A stretch of DNA of 64,000 nt from Saturnia japonica. Taxonomy: Eukaryota; Arthropoda; Insecta; Lepidoptera; Saturniidae. The notes below the pieces were generated by a model that was not told the origin of the DNA, searched no databases, and saw nothing but the letters and a program-made list of their open reading frames with translations. A program made the translations under genes and the position numbers. Where the stretch lies: positions 3,038,001 through 3,102,000 of the forward strand of contig CM065309.1 in assembly GCA_033032175.1 (NCBI GenBank), in the 5' to 3' direction. Shown here piece by piece: positions 1 through 11,927 of the stretch. The first letter of the stretch is position 1. Each line of letters opens with the position of its first letter.

Positions 1-589
1 ATAAAGTATTAATTTAGTAAACAAGTTGATAGAAATTTTAAAAACTGTAATTAGACAAGTTGATTTAAATTCGTTATTGGTGAAAAAGTGTGCTTTAAGA
101 AAGATGTTCAAAAGAATGTATAGTTAGAATAAAATATAGTTGGTTATAATGGAAACATTATATAATGTGAGAGACATGGATTATGTAAATTATTCTAGAA
201 CCTCTTTCTTCGTTCGACCAGCATAAACTTTGTGGTTCATCAAATGGAGGTGGTTGCTGGTTGAATGTGTCACTGTAGTATAACTTATATTGTAATGAGT
301 TTAGGAATGTGAAAGAGATTTAGTTGGATTAGTATTGTAATAATTAAGTTTATTTTAAAAGGGGATGAGGAAGCTATGATAGTTTAATTATTTTTTTAAG
401 GGGATGATGTAGTAATGGTATCTCATTACTGAGATGCTGGGGACAGATATGTAATATTATTATGAAGAAAACTATATTAGAAAAATAAATATATGTAATA
501 GAAATATCAATTGTAATGTCTGTAAAACAGAAATAAATAAATATATATATTAATAAAATAAATATACCAAATAATAAACAATAAAACCT
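1..589. other. AT-rich DNA, no feature seen
   Basis: About 590 bp of AT-rich sequence with many stop codons in all frames. I see no open frame, repeat terminus or RNA-like structure in it. Confidence 0.6.
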
Positions 590-870
590 TCATTAAGTCG
601 TTGGTTCACCTTGTAGCGGGTCTGCCCACGTTGCGTTTTTCGCCCGTGGTCGCCACTTGAGAACTCTTTGGCCCCATCGAGCATACGTTCTACGAGCAAT
701 GTGCCCCGTCCATTGGCACATAAGTCTCGCAATTCTGAGAGCTATTTCAGTTAACTTTGGTTCTATTTTGAATCTCCTCATTTCTGATCCAATCACACAG
801 AGATACTTCAAGCATAGTCCTCTTCATTACCCTCTACAAAACGCGCAGAGAGAAGTAAAACTTGAAAAAT
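590..870 (-). mobile_element. RTE-type LINE relic, C-terminal end of reverse transcriptase ORF
   Basis: Read on the minus strand, this encodes the tail of an RTE-clade non-LTR retrotransposon polyprotein. Visible motifs in order are IRNEEIQNRTKVT, then QWTGHIARRT, RWGQRVLKWRPRA and ATWADPL. These match the region after the reverse-transcriptase palm/thumb in lepidopteran RTE elements (family knowledge). The first motif lies in a different frame from the rest, with a one-base shift near 765 followed by a stop in the first frame, so the copy is dead. The plus-strand frame over this region is a shadow. The 5' part of the element is missing; such 5' truncation is usual for LINEs. Confidence 0.85.
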
Positions 871-2099
871 ATACAAACGCAATATTGTTTTGCGCCTATA
901 GGTTTTCCCAAAGAACGTATTAAATAGTCGTAAAATAGATTAGCGTTGAATTGGCCCGTGTCTCACGATTTTATTGAGCGATAACTCATCTCAATCTCAG
1001 TACTTTAATTGCCGTTTAGATTGTATTGTTTTTTGTATTATTGTAATGGTAGTGATCAAAATGTACCCACGAACATCGTTTTGCGATAGTTGCCGTGCGT
1101 ATAAAATTCAACTATGTCTTATTGGGAATTCTGAGGTGGTAATAATTGATGAATTCTCTAATAACCCAAATTGATAATGTGTCACCAAACACCAACCGGT
1201 TTCATACAGCAGCTGCATTTGAGAGCCATTTTGATTTTGAATCCTCATTCTGAGTTTTCTTTGAGCCTTTAAACAATAATTAACGTCAGCTACAAAATCA
1301 TTTACAATTTCATTTATATATTATGTCGAGTAAATAAAATACCAGGTGCACAGTTATCAAAGAATGTTTTCGTTTAAAACCAAGGCTACAAGTATTTTAC
1401 CTAACAGTTATTTTGACGACCATAATGGTCTAAATTAATTAAATGAATTTGATGGCCTAAATAGAACAATTTCTATTTTATTAATGTAAAAAGGACTAGC
1501 AAATTTCATAAACATATGGCATAAGTTGAATAGTGCAAAACTTATTAGGTCATTATTAATTTATTGCATCAATCAATATCCAATTAAGCAGTAAACTAAC
1601 TACCGAACGTTACAGCGACATTAATTAATTCCAACTATAAATAAAACTGGCAAGTAAACTTGATTTAAACTTTGTTTTTATTTACTAAGTATAAGCCCAC
1701 AGGCAGTACCAGGCCTTCAAAGTTTTAAAGAGCTACTGTGCTATTCTTGTCTACTGTTATTAATTAATCAAGCGACTAGTTTCAGAATCGGAATTTTCTT
1801 ATAGTACCTAATAGATCATGGAGCCAATTCTACTATTGATAGGCCTAGCATTATAAATTAAACTTCTTTCATTTTAAATATGGTCTGTGACAATTTTCAA
1901 TATGTATTAGATTTTTCACATACCGTATGTCTTATAAGAAACACGTTAGTATACTAAGATACAATGTTGACAATGCTTTCATTAACAAATCGTCCTTGCA
2001 TACCGATCAACAGGAAAACATACAATAAAAATGTTTCCAATGTCGACATACATAATTATGTCCATTCTTTCGAAAACTTAAAAATGTTACTCATTTTAT
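871..2099. other. AT-rich DNA, no feature seen
   Basis: No gene, clear repeat terminus or compositional islet recognised. A 66-codon plus frame at 974-1174 has no recognisable motif and is probably chance. Confidence 0.55.
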
Positions 2100-2470
2100 A
2101 AAACTCACAGAACCGTCACAAGAAGCATCGAACGCACCTCAAATAAATCTTAAAAAGCACGATACGTCCATCTACGTCGTTGCACAAAGAAATGAATGAA
2201 CATCGACGGCCAGCTGTTTTGAGCTTTGAACGTGATTTAATAAGGTGCAAATTTGTTCGGCAGATATAAAATACGGTTGGTCTAGGCAGAACGCATCGTC
2301 GATAGCAATACAAATATAAGAATGGTGCATAAAAACAACACTTGATGACCGGTGCGCATGTACCAGGGCTGCAGAGATGCATGGAGGTAGCCGGTAGCGA
2401 CAGGTCGGGTAACGATACTACTGCCTTTTAGGGCACGTGTTATGAAGGCCGTTGGAAAGAGTATGGATTA
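2100..2470. other. Complex non-coding block
   Basis: Base composition is more balanced than in the flanks, with many CpG dinucleotides and few homopolymer runs. A minus-strand 88-codon frame (2116-2382) has no recognisable domain. It could be a conserved regulatory element or an old, unrecognised repeat; the sequence alone does not decide. Confidence 0.3.
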
Positions 2471-3329
2471 AGCTCATACTGACGACATATTTAACTTAGT
2501 ACCTGCTTAATGCACTGGCATTGAATGATTAAGCCATTCACACATTGACAATTTCTAAGAAGGTAATAGCGTTCTTAATGGTGTTTTAGAATACTTCGTG
2601 TTTGGTGCTTAGCGATTTTATGAAATAACAATGTAAGGGTACTATTATATTATTAAAAAAAAACAGCATTTTTATCGAAATAGGAGAGAAATATTGTAGC
2701 TATGTGTTGCATCTATATTAAGCTATCCTAGAATATTATTTGTTATTTCATTTGAAAAACTAACTTAAAGAGGAATAAGGTCCATACTAATCCAATACCT
2801 AAGCCCTACACTATCCAGTTTATCCACTCTCATTAAGATCAAACAACTAACTACAACTGCGTTTTTCCACGGTTTCCACTTTGACAGTTAAGAACAAGCT
2901 CCTCGCATCTTTTGCTGTCCTGGTACTACACCTTTAACTAGGATGTTGCTATGATCGTAGATACGCGTAGTTTTAGGGTTCCGTCAATATTACTGAACTC
3001 GTTGTCTAGTTAGACAGAAGCAGTTTTTCCAGTATCACTAAAAATATTTTGGATATCAATATATATTACATTATTACATCAACGTTTGTTAATATACAAA
3101 TATAGCCTCAAAAATATATAGAAAAAATATACAAAATTATCACTTTTTAGAAGAAAAAAAATTGAAGATTTGTAATAAAGGTGGGTTTCCCTGTAAAATG
3201 CACATATTTCAACCCTAGTAAGCCACCGACTATGTTTGACTTCTGCTAGTGCTGATAAATTGCTAAAAAAATTTTTTCAATATTGATACAGGTACAGTTA
3301 AAATAGAAGCTCCTATTAAAAATATTAAG
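2471..3329. other. AT-rich DNA, no feature seen
   Basis: AT-rich sequence with poly-A and poly-T runs and no supported gene or repeat. It ends at the 3' terminus of the LINE that follows on the minus strand. Confidence 0.55.
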
Positions 3330-3815
3330 AAATCAAAATCAAAATAATCTTTATTCAATTTAGGCCCTTAGAAGGTAATTATAAACGTCCAAATACTACT
3401 GCCGGTTCGGAAAACATCCCAGTCATCGAGAAGAACCGGTAAGAGACTCGATCGGTTTTATCTTTTTTTGTCAACTGTAATGTTAATATAACCGTTATAA
3501 TAATAATAACTTAGTGGATGCATAGAGAGGGAGTATCTTCCAGACATCACTATCATTCACATAATGATCCACTTTTATAACCTTTTGACAGTAAAACCCG
3601 CTTGACATGGTCCTTAAACTTGTTGTCCGGCAAATCAGTAATGTGCTTCGGGATCTTGTTATAGAACCTAACACTATTACCAAAAAAACTTTTGTTAGTC
3701 TTTCTAATGCAAAAACACGTTACCAATAACTTATCTCTGTTTCTAGTACTAACATTGTGCTGATCTTTTAAAAAATTCAGCTTGTCTAAGTTTTTACGAA
3801 CACATATTTAAGTTA
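3330..3815 (-). mobile_element. Jockey/CR1-like LINE, 5'-truncated 3' end (copy 1)
   Basis: On the minus strand the sequence encodes the extreme C-terminus of a non-LTR reverse transcriptase: HNVSTRNRDKLLVT, then NSVRFYNKIPKHITDLP, then NKFKDHVKRVLLSKGY. A frame change follows, after which VDHYVNDSDVW is legible. The element ends in an AATAAAG signal followed by a TTTTGATTTTGATT-type tail (plus strand 3331-3355). That layout fits lepidopteran jockey/CR1-group LINEs; the exact clade is inferred. The frame break makes it non-functional. A second copy in the same orientation lies at 50,153-50,640. Confidence 0.85.
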
Positions 3816-4361
3816 TCAAAGATGTATTGGGAGGGCAAAGTTAAATACTAATTTGCACATTGCAATTTTATATTTCCCATACAACTAATATGAGATTTTT
3901 TTGTTGTAAAAGTTAGTAGTTTATAAAACCTTAAATGATTAGTATTTTGTAATGAACAATACGTTTTTAGAACTACCTACAATCGTTAATAGGCGCGATA
4001 ACCATTCCTTAAGCCTGCAAAAGATCTATATTATAACTCTATATGAGTTCTATATGGTCCTAACTCGTCTCATTATGAACGAAGCATGGTAGGTAGTTGG
4101 AAAGAAAATAAAAAACCGTATGATATTTTTCAATAAGTATCAAGAACCAGGTGTAGTATAACCCTGTACAGTTCGCATTTTTTTTCTTTTTGTTCATTTC
4201 AAACAATTTTATGTGACAACGGATCAACTTATAAAGATCGTTACCATCGTAATGGTAATTGCTTTCGTACATTGACGCTTGTTAGACGATATCTTTAGTT
4301 ATTTCTTATAAGATTTTATTTCTTGTTCAAGCTACAATATTAGTTTAAGTTTTTATTCAAA
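3816..4361. other. AT-rich DNA, no feature seen
   Basis: No supported feature. A 70-codon minus frame (4060-4272) is lysine/asparagine/tyrosine-rich, as expected for chance frames in AT-rich DNA. Confidence 0.55.
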
Positions 4362-4890
4362 ACTAGCTGTGCCCGCGGCTTCGCTCACGTGGACTACATA
4401 ATGCCATCGATCAGGCACATGCGCGTTTCTTGCTCCCCGCTCTCAGTTTTTTTAAAGACAAAAATTATTATTGTAGGTGTTCCTTAGAATATAAATATAT
4501 ACTTGACTTTTTTGTAGGTCTCTTTAATGTCTACAATTATGTAGTACATTAATTTGATATATCTCTTATAGTTTACTCAGCGTAAAATATTTAATCATCT
4601 GAATTGATAAACCATGACCAGTCTTTTAATTTGCGTGAAACCTTAATCATTTTTCTAAAATAAAAGTAGCCTAATTACTCCTTATAACATCAGCTTTCTA
4701 TCAGTGAAAGTCCCGTCAAAAACAGACCTACCGTTTCGGAGATTACCCGGAACAAACTGACAGACAATAATTTTAAGAATGGGTATTTTGTTATAGATAT
4801 CGTATATACTTTAATATGCATTTAGTAAAAAGCTGTTACTTTGACAATACAAACAGACACTTCAATTTTATTATTATAGTTGTATCGATT
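4362..4890 (+). mobile_element. ACTAGCT-type short interspersed element, near full length
   Basis: Begins ACTAGCTGTGCCCGCGGC followed by TTCGCTC, the typical 5' end of a very abundant lepidopteran repeat group. The 3' half carries GTTTCGGAGATTACCCGGAA and a CAGACA run, then the ATATGCATTTAGTAAAAAGC motif, and it ends near TTATTATAGTTGTATCGAT. Length is about 530 bp with no coding capacity. Whether this group is SINE-like or Helitron-derived is not settled by what I can see. Confidence 0.75.
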
Positions 4891-5215
4891 ATAAAAGTTG
4901 TGGTAACATGCTGAATCTGAGATTTTGTTTAAGAATAACGTTCTGAAATCATAGAATGGTGATCGTCATGTAATCATAAATATGGTCCGGCAATTTCTAA
5001 AATCGAAATTTTCCATGTAATTGAGATGTTACTCGATGTATCAAACACCCTTGTCTTCAACCGCTAAAATCAAATCTATAAATTCTCAAATATGTTGCAT
5101 TCATTTATAATCACAGCCATAACTTATGTATTGACGATGTTGTCATAAATGGTTGGTTATAGACTAAGTAAGAAAAATACAAAAATACCATTGAGATAAC
5201 GATACACGCTTCCGA
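4891..5215. other. AT-rich DNA, no feature seen
   Basis: No supported feature in this interval. Confidence 0.55.
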
Positions 5216-5312
5216 TCCAACAGCCACCTGTTTATCTGGGTATCTGCGCGTGTGGGTGTACACGGGAATCGAACCCGCTATCAGTGACACGCGGCTACCG
5301 GTCGTACCAAAT
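5216..5312 (-). mobile_element. tRNA-derived SINE head or tRNA pseudogene
   Basis: On the minus strand a T-arm-like segment GCGGGTTCGATTCCCGT (plus 5262-5278) lies about 30 bp downstream of a degenerate A box near GGTAGCCGCGTG. The T-arm can pair as a 5-bp stem with a 7-base loop. I do not see a full cloverleaf with an acceptor stem, so a functional tRNA gene is unlikely. A SINE head is the more probable reading in this repeat-rich setting. Confidence 0.5.
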
Positions 5313-5464
5313 GCATTTCTCTTGTTACGCTTAATAAGTGCTGAGACCCTATGGGCACTACTATCGATCGTATTCCACTTCGATACTCTGAACTTATAGT
5401 TAACTCTCTATAGACAGGTATTATTTTATTTACGGTCAGGCTTTTGCATTATATTAATATTAAT

Positions 5465-5545
5465 TGAAGCCCTTATGGCTGAGTCGTAATACGTTCGTGT
5501 ACCAGAGCGAGTGATGTCGGTTCAAATACTAATATGAGCATAAAT
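5465..5545 (+). mobile_element. tRNA-derived SINE head (relic)
   Basis: An A-box-like ATGGCTGAGTCGTAA (5475-5489) is followed about 35 bp later by a B-box-like TCGGTTCAAATACT. Spacing and order match an internal RNA polymerase III promoter. The body downstream is AT-rich and not recognisable. The relic is only about 150 bp from the oppositely oriented tRNA-like segment at 5216-5312. Confidence 0.5.
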
Positions 5546-7009
5546 TTTCGACAAAGGACATCATGGTTGTCGTAATTTACTCATTTGATTAATTCCTATC
5601 CACAACTCAAAAAATCTGTAGTCAACGGATTTTTGCGAATTCAGGAGAACTGGTTACTTTTGTAATTTTACGTTGGTGCTTTTGTATCTAAATTTTGGAC
5701 ATTTTGCAATATAATTTAACTTAATCATTTTCTAATTTAAATTATCATTCATACGAAATCTTTATTTGTCCACATATTTCAAAGTCAACTGGAGATTATG
5801 AATTTGCCTGTTGTAATTTGTTGTTTCAAGCATTGTTATGTTTATAGGACTTATGCTAGCATATTGATTTATAGTGTAACAAACATACATATTTAATATT
5901 ATGACTATAATTATAAAAGTTTTAAAAAACTTTAAAAACTTTTAAAAAAACATGTATGTCATATTTTAATACTTTTTAACATTCACGTACTATTTAACTA
6001 TAGAAATAGTGAAAATTCCTTAGTAGTATCCAAGCTGACCTTCACGACACACTGGTTAGTTAGTTAATATGGAAATCGAATTCTTTTTCAAAATTTATTG
6101 ATTTATGTAAATTAGAAATACTTTACACGAAATAATTTGAGAATGTGTGCGTGTTAATAGATTTCTAATGAGAAATTAAATCGCTTATTGGTTTTTGTTA
6201 CTAATTTTATGGCACGTAACCTCGGCACGAAGATCGAAGAATTTTTTATCACATCTTACTGACAATTTATGTTTAAAACACTTTTTTAACAATCTCCATC
6301 GAAGGTAACGGCATTAACGTAAACAAAAAGGTTCATAACGTAAAACCATTCTAGAAAAAAAAAATCATACAAACTTTATCATAATTTCAAACCAGATCAA
6401 CGGATATACTCTATACATTAAGGATATAGTTTAATCGAAAAGCTTATTGCAATACAAAATAACCAGAGCTAAATAAACAAGTAATAATGCGCGTGCGCAA
6501 TTATGTACAATTGTACGTATTGACTGTGATCCACGTTTGCGTGCTAGAACTGTAACTGTTAGTGATTTATACAACAACTTTCTTAACATGTATAAAAACA
6601 TATCAAATCTAATGGAAAGGCTATTAAAAATTCCATACAAAAATTATTATGCCCGATCTAGAACACTGAATGTTCTAATTAGATCAATTTCTTATGCAGA
6701 CAATAAAAATGAAATACAGATGTAAAAATCGAATCCTGTTTTTAATCGTTTTAATTGACCTAGTTTTACAACATTCACATACACAAGTTTGATGTATTAT
6801 TCGTAACTTTGTTGTTGTAGCCAACAAATTAAAATACGATTTATATGCAAACAAAAACCAAAAAGTTGACGACTGTCAATTAGATTTGAAGAATAAGATT
6901 CTTTTATATTATGTTTAGTATATCATTTTATTTAATAAGTAGTTTAATGTTTTTAATATAGCAACACATTTTATTGTAGATTATCTTTAAAGTTGCAATC
7001 TTTTTCCCA
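5546..7009. other. AT-rich DNA with a self-complementary A/T tract
   Basis: Mostly low-complexity AT-rich sequence. At 5915-5950 the run of AAAAGTTTT-like units is self-complementary and could be cruciform-prone. A short CpG-bearing stretch lies at 6485-6545 around GCGCGTGCGCAA. The overlapping frames at 6431-6725 have no recognisable motif. Confidence 0.45.
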
Positions 7010-7200
7010 GAAAGAGAGAGAGACGTTATTGCAGTGTGTAGTATGCGGTAACAACAGGCCGGAATTCTTGCCTATCAGCGCGATCTCTCGACCCGGCGCC
7101 TGCGCACCTCACTTACTAATTACCCGTAAAACGAGTAAAAATGCAATGTCTTTATCCGGGTAACTCGTGACCGGCCGGCGACGACGCTTGCGCTGATTTC
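7010..7200. other. CpG-rich islet, possible regulatory element
   Basis: A sharp rise in GC and CpG content against AT-rich flanks, including CGACCCGGCGCCTGCGCACC and, further on, CCGGCCGGCGACGACGC. No open frame, repeat terminus or RNA fold is evident. It may be a conserved cis-regulatory element or a cryptic promoter; this is inference from composition only. Confidence 0.35.
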
Positions 7201-7626
7201 AGATTCACGATTTAATACTTTATATGTTATTTAAAGGATCTATTTATTTTATTCTTCGATTCTTTCTTGAAACTTTCTAGATGTCGTTTGACAAAATTAG
7301 TGGACTAGCAAATTTCTTTAAACGATAATGATTCAGTGTTAGCGCACTTAGATACTCTATCGATCGACGTGGTTCGAATTTAACGAGTCTTAGTTTATAA
7401 AGAAAAAAACATAGTAATGGCAATGGGTTATAATGGTAAATTATTTTACATTAAGTTTCCCTGGTTATAATATCTAGCTGCTTCGAAGTTAAAATTTGTT
7501 GTTACAGAAACAGCACATTAAAATTTATTTTGTTTAAGACTTAAAATATTGTATTCATCAACCACATATTAACTAAAAATAAAAAATCTTTTTGTTATAC
7601 TATATTCTTTATAGCACGTAAAAAAT
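7201..7626. other. AT-rich DNA, no feature seen
   Basis: No supported feature in this interval. Confidence 0.55.
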
Positions 7627-7811
7627 TATAATAGGAGGACTTAATGCTAAAAAGCACTCTCTACCAGTCTTCCAGGGTAGTAAGAGAAAGGCAATGGCAG
7701 GTGTGCATAATATGCAACAAAAAAACCTAGCCGATATTCAGCTGCCTCAAGTAAAACCGACGTAGTGAATACTTGAAGGAATTCCGATAGTTGGCTTGTT
7801 TAATGGTCGTT
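7627..7811 (-). mobile_element. LINE 3' end, RT C-terminus plus 3' UTR (copy 1)
   Basis: The minus strand encodes NSFKYSLRRFYLRQLNIG followed by a stop. This is the same tail as the better-preserved copy at 46,774-47,110, which has DSFKYSLRTFYLEQLNIG. The 3' UTR matches between the two copies through GGAAGACTGGTAGA and ends at GCATTAAGTCCTCC. Only about 185 bp survive here. It belongs to an L2/CR1-like non-LTR family whose ORF ends in APRLWNS..P (clade inferred). Confidence 0.75.
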
Positions 7812-9469
7812 ATTCTGCTAAGTCAGTGAAAAACTCAAATCGTAACAATAATCTTTACTTGTCGAAAGTGAATATAACGTGGCAATATAATATTAATGTA
7901 AAACTAACTTTATAATAATCCAGTCGGAATTCAACTGCCTTTATGATACACTCAGAGGTCTGTTTCAATTATTTATAATTAGTTCTCACGTATATTGTAT
8001 AGGCATCATAAAAACTTCCTGGTATATCTTTATTTTTGGTGTAGTAATTTAAACTCTCACCTACTGGTAAATAAATAAATAGAGTTATTGTATATCGGCA
8101 GTCGCGATTTTTGTTAGATTGCATAGAAGCATCAAAAAAAAAAAATTGTATCATGTTAGACATTCAATTTTTGTTATGGTGAGAACAATATGTTTAAAGT
8201 GATACTAGTATTGATAAGTTTTATTACAAACTACAGTGCGTTTTTTATTCCCACGGAGTAAACTGACATTTCATGTGTAGCTAGTTTATTGTGTTTTTAA
8301 AATACTGATGTCACTAATTACTAATAAGCTACTAATCGTAAAACCTTACTAGTAATATACTTATTGATAAGTTTTTCAAAAAAATATTTTACTCTACAAT
8401 ATCTCCAAAGACCTCCAAATACCAAATAAAGCAAATAAAAACGCATCTGTCGTAGTCCAAACAAAAAAGTTCACCTCTGGTTCGCCATATTATATACACA
8501 TGTAATATTAAATAAAATATTTCAGTTCATAAATAAATACCCTTGGTAAGGTATTTCAATAGATACTTACAATTCAAATAATTGTACCGTAAAATATAAG
8601 GTAGCACAACACTACAAAAATAAATTACATATTTTCAAATTTGACATTAGTCGTTGTCAATGTACTCCGTTGGGAATAAGAAACATAGTAGGTGTAGTAT
8701 TTGCTCACAGTATCATTCAAGATATAATCTTATCTTACAAAGGGACTAATTGTCAAGTTCAGCTGACGGAGTAGGTTTTAACTTGAGAGTGGCTAAGTAT
8801 TTTAGGACAAAATATGTCCTTAAATTACACTGTGCATGTAACTAGCTTAGAAACTCGGATTGTTTGTAAAGGAGACGGGTATTTCTGGGCCCAGATTGTA
8901 ATTAGTTGAAATATGGTTTATAAAATCGAATACATTTTTGTTTTAAAAATCGGACAATATCATTCAAATTCACAATCAACAAAATAAGTAAACTAATAAC
9001 TTTAAAAGATAATAAACATAACACTTTAATATTATTAATCTTACTTCAAAAATAGTTTAATTGAAGTTTATTACATGACTTCGCTTTTACAAAATATCCT
9101 AAATCTCTGCTTTTAGATTGCAAAAAATCCGTTTTTTTTACAGTGACTGTTAGATAATGCATTAGCTATTTATTTACACTGTTTTAATATTTTTACATAC
9201 CTTTTTTTACCCAGGCCCATGTCTGTATGAAAGAGTATCCATCTCCTTTTAACTTTAAGCGCTTTGCAAAGTGTTCATTTGCATATAACACGTGACCTTG
9301 ATATATTTACTAAGTTACAACTAGAGATGTGACAGTGCATGTTCAACCTTTCAGAGGGAGGAACACTAACGCAAACATTGCTATTTTAGAATATAAATAT
9401 TTTTCAAACATCAGTGGTTTTTCTCCAATAAAACTCGACACAAATTTTAATATCTACAACTCACAGTGA
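7812..9469. other. AT-rich DNA, no feature seen
   Basis: About 1.6 kb of AT-rich sequence with homopolymer runs. No gene or repeat terminus recognised. The 64-codon minus frame at 7969-8163 has no recognisable motif. Confidence 0.5.
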
Positions 9470-9790
9470 TCATTTACGATAAACCCGTCGATGAGACATT
9501 TCAACCAACACGAAGCAAAACGCGATGAGATATATGGCAGCCGAGGACAGGCAGCGTTTGAAATAAAAGGACATCGAATCACTCTAAGTACTGTATAAGC
9601 ATATCAAAGTCCGGTAGCTTAATTTATTCCGTGTCGCTTGTAAAGAGGATCGGCCCGAGAGCCGACGGAAAAAAAGTATATCGAAAACGTATGAATACAC
9701 TTACCGGGTACAAAGAGGCCGCTATCTCGCGCGGTCCGTGTTAGAGGTCCACTGATTATGTTGTTTTGGGGACCAGATCCGAAATGACCA
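9470..9790. other. Complex non-coding block with a minus-strand splice-donor-like site
   Basis: Balanced composition with many CpGs, unlike its flanks. On the minus strand TACCCGGTAAGTGT (plus 9699-9712) is a near-consensus 5' splice site, downstream of the CpG-rich CGGACCGCGCGAGATAGC. No convincing 3' splice site or open frame pairs with it. It could be a non-coding exon end, a conserved element or chance. Confidence 0.3.
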
Positions 9791-9840
9791 TTATTAAAGA
9801 ACTTTTGTGAAATTAATTAAGTGTATTTTTTAAATAAATA

Positions 9841-9980
9841 CATACGTACCATCACGCCTGTGTCCCCGAAAGGTTAGGCTGAGTTTACCACAGTATATTT
9901 TAGGACGCATGTAATAGTGGACGAGCCTATTCCTATTAATCGGGCACAAAGCCAAACACCGAGCTGGATCTGAGAATTCC
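9841..9980 (-). mobile_element. SINE tail, copy of the 34,031-34,290 family
   Basis: On the minus strand the text GGCTTTGTGCCCGATTAAT, then AATAGGCTCG, then CTAACCTTTCGGGGACACAG and GCGTGATG matches the body and tail of the SINE at 34,031-34,290. The tRNA-like head is not recognisable here. Confidence 0.75.
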
Positions 9981-10570
9981 ATAGAAAATATATAATCGAT
10001 GATATTTTTGTCATTTTCGATTGATTATAGATCAACGGTTGAAATAAAACATAGCTTGCCCTTAATAAACTAATGTGTCGTGTAGTAAGAATGATGTGAT
10101 AATAAAATCAATTGATATAATATTTTTAAATAATTAATTAATGTTTTATTGTTTTTGAAGTTACACTTCATTAAGCGAGATATGAAAAAAAATTAGAGTT
10201 GATTTTTGTATACACAATATCGTAGCAAAAAGTACATTGTGAGGATGCTTTTGCTAAATTTCTTGTTTTATTATGGTAAAAATGATCGCATCAAATATTA
10301 TTTTTTAAAACACTTTATCAGTGTCAGTTAGAAATCAATTGATTTTTTTTTTCCTTTTTTCCTTTCATCATTTTTTGTAGTTGTTTTTATCCTATTTCAT
10401 TAAATAAATTTAATTTTCCACGAAAAGCCAATTTTTATCACATTAAAGAAGTGTTATTTATAAGCACCTACATAAGTACATGTACGCACCTTTCTTATTT
10501 TCTTAAATAAAAGTCTTTGTTATATTTTGTTCTACCAGCGAAATATATTTTGGTAATATTTTATTGGTGC
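9981..10570. other. AT-rich DNA, no feature seen
   Basis: Very AT-rich with poly-T runs around 10,350. No supported feature. Confidence 0.55.
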
Positions 10571-10640
10571 AATTTGCAGGGATCTTGAATACTATTCCTA
10601 TACCCAGTAGTGGGTGAGTTCAGGCTGCGAATGATGATGA
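10571..10640 (+). mobile_element. RTE-type LINE, extreme 3' end
   Basis: The string TACCCAGTAGTGGGTGAGTT followed by CAGGCTGCGAATGATGATGA is the characteristic end of lepidopteran RTE LINEs, where the ORF finishes just before a short GAT-rich tail. Only about 70 bp are recognisable. Confidence 0.65.
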
Positions 10641-11099
10641 CAACGAATGTTTCAATTTTTTGTGGCACGGACGTTTAGTGAAGTGTATTTTTTTATAAAT
10701 CACGTTAAAGTAAGTTTTGAGGAAAAATATGGCGGAATCCTTCGTGCATTTCGATGTCTCTCATAATAAAGTAAAACTACTCACCTTGAACTCCGGGTTC
10801 TTCCTTTATTAAAAATTTTTTATTCTATTTATTTATTTACTTAGGTCACCAAGATAATCAACATCAACACATCATCTTTACAAAATTTATGCAGTACAAT
10901 ATTTTAATTCAATGTGATCCTAATTATAGGCAACAACGGCCGCGGCATGCACATTATTAAATCCTATTACATTGTATATCTTTAGTAATTTAAAGATACA
11001 AACAGCTATATAAAATAAAAACAATCACAAGCAAATATAAATAAGGTTTAAAGTACAAAATAATTTTGTTCTCGTCTCACGAATGTCAAATGTGTAAAT
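10641..11099. other. AT-rich DNA, no feature seen
   Basis: No supported feature in this interval. Confidence 0.5.
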
Positions 11100-11525
11100 G
11101 TTTCAATTAGTTTTAGGCTGCCAACAGTTCATAATTTCTTCAACTCAGTAGTATAGATGGTTGCGACGCGGCAGACACACGCGGCGGTGAAAGAGGTATC
11201 AACACTGCACCCCCGCATAGCGCGGGGTGCGAGGTCCAAGACAATTAGCGATGCCTAAGGACGCGGTTTCTGCCACCATCATTCACGGGAGGATTGTACC
11301 TGATTTTGATATCATCGAATACACGTTTAGGCGTAAACGATATTGTTAATAAAGGCCCTAATACGACGACCGGATTACCCGTGCCCGTACCCGTACCCGT
11401 TGTATTACCCGTTTTTCTGCCTGACAGGGTTGATTTCCGTTTATCGTAAATCTTAGGTGATACGAACAAGTGCTTTCGTAATAATTTTGATATTAAATTA
11501 ATATTATTTTTATTCAATGCCATAT
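11100..11525. other. CpG-rich islet followed by CCCGTA short repeats
   Basis: The stretch 11,160-11,240 is CpG-rich, with CACCCCCGCATAGCGCGGGG able to form a short hairpin. At 11,376-11,402 ACCCGT units recur five times in imperfect tandem, and a further ACCCGT lies at 11,407. A minus-strand 92-codon frame (11,245-11,523) reads through this, and its GTGTGTG-like amino-acid run is simply the tandem repeat translated. I do not regard it as a gene. Confidence 0.35.
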
Positions 11526-11900
11526 ATAATAAATTCGACTTTGCTCATTAGCACATTGTAATCGATAGACTGGTGGTCATGAATTCGTAAATTTTGCCTA
11601 CAATATTATAACCATTATAATATTTAATAACAATCTCAACTGATTTATGGTGGATCTTTCTAAATATATGTAGCAATATAACAAATCAAAAAAAATTATG
11701 TGCCAAGGATAAAATGCGACTCGTGTCGTTCCTCTTTGACACGTGTTGTTTGGACACATAACAGAACGGGACAACCATGCATCAAACGTGCGCTGAACTT
11801 AGCGATAAGTAGCAGAATCGATTCTGACAAGATTTATAAAACCAATTACTGATCCGAATACTGCGCACGACATGTAAATTCTTTAAAACAACATTCAAGC
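11526..11900. other. AT-rich DNA, no feature seen
   Basis: No supported feature in this interval. Confidence 0.5.
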
Positions 11901-11927
11901 CTCTGTTTTCACTGTTCTTCTTAACAG

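Noticed and set aside
657..923. 88-codon plus frame
   Set aside because: It is antisense to the RTE reverse-transcriptase relic, which has recognisable motifs.
5216..5312. A functional tRNA gene on the minus strand
   Set aside because: The T-arm is good, but I could not find a matching acceptor stem or a clear anticodon arm at proper spacing, so it is listed as a SINE head or pseudogene.
5905..5955. AAAGTTTTAAAAAACTTT tract as a MITE or hairpin RNA
   Set aside because: Low-complexity A/T self-complementarity is expected in such AT-rich DNA.
11245..11523. 92-codon minus frame with a GTGTGTG run as a gene
   Set aside because: The run is the translation of the ACCCGT tandem; no start context, domain or splice support.
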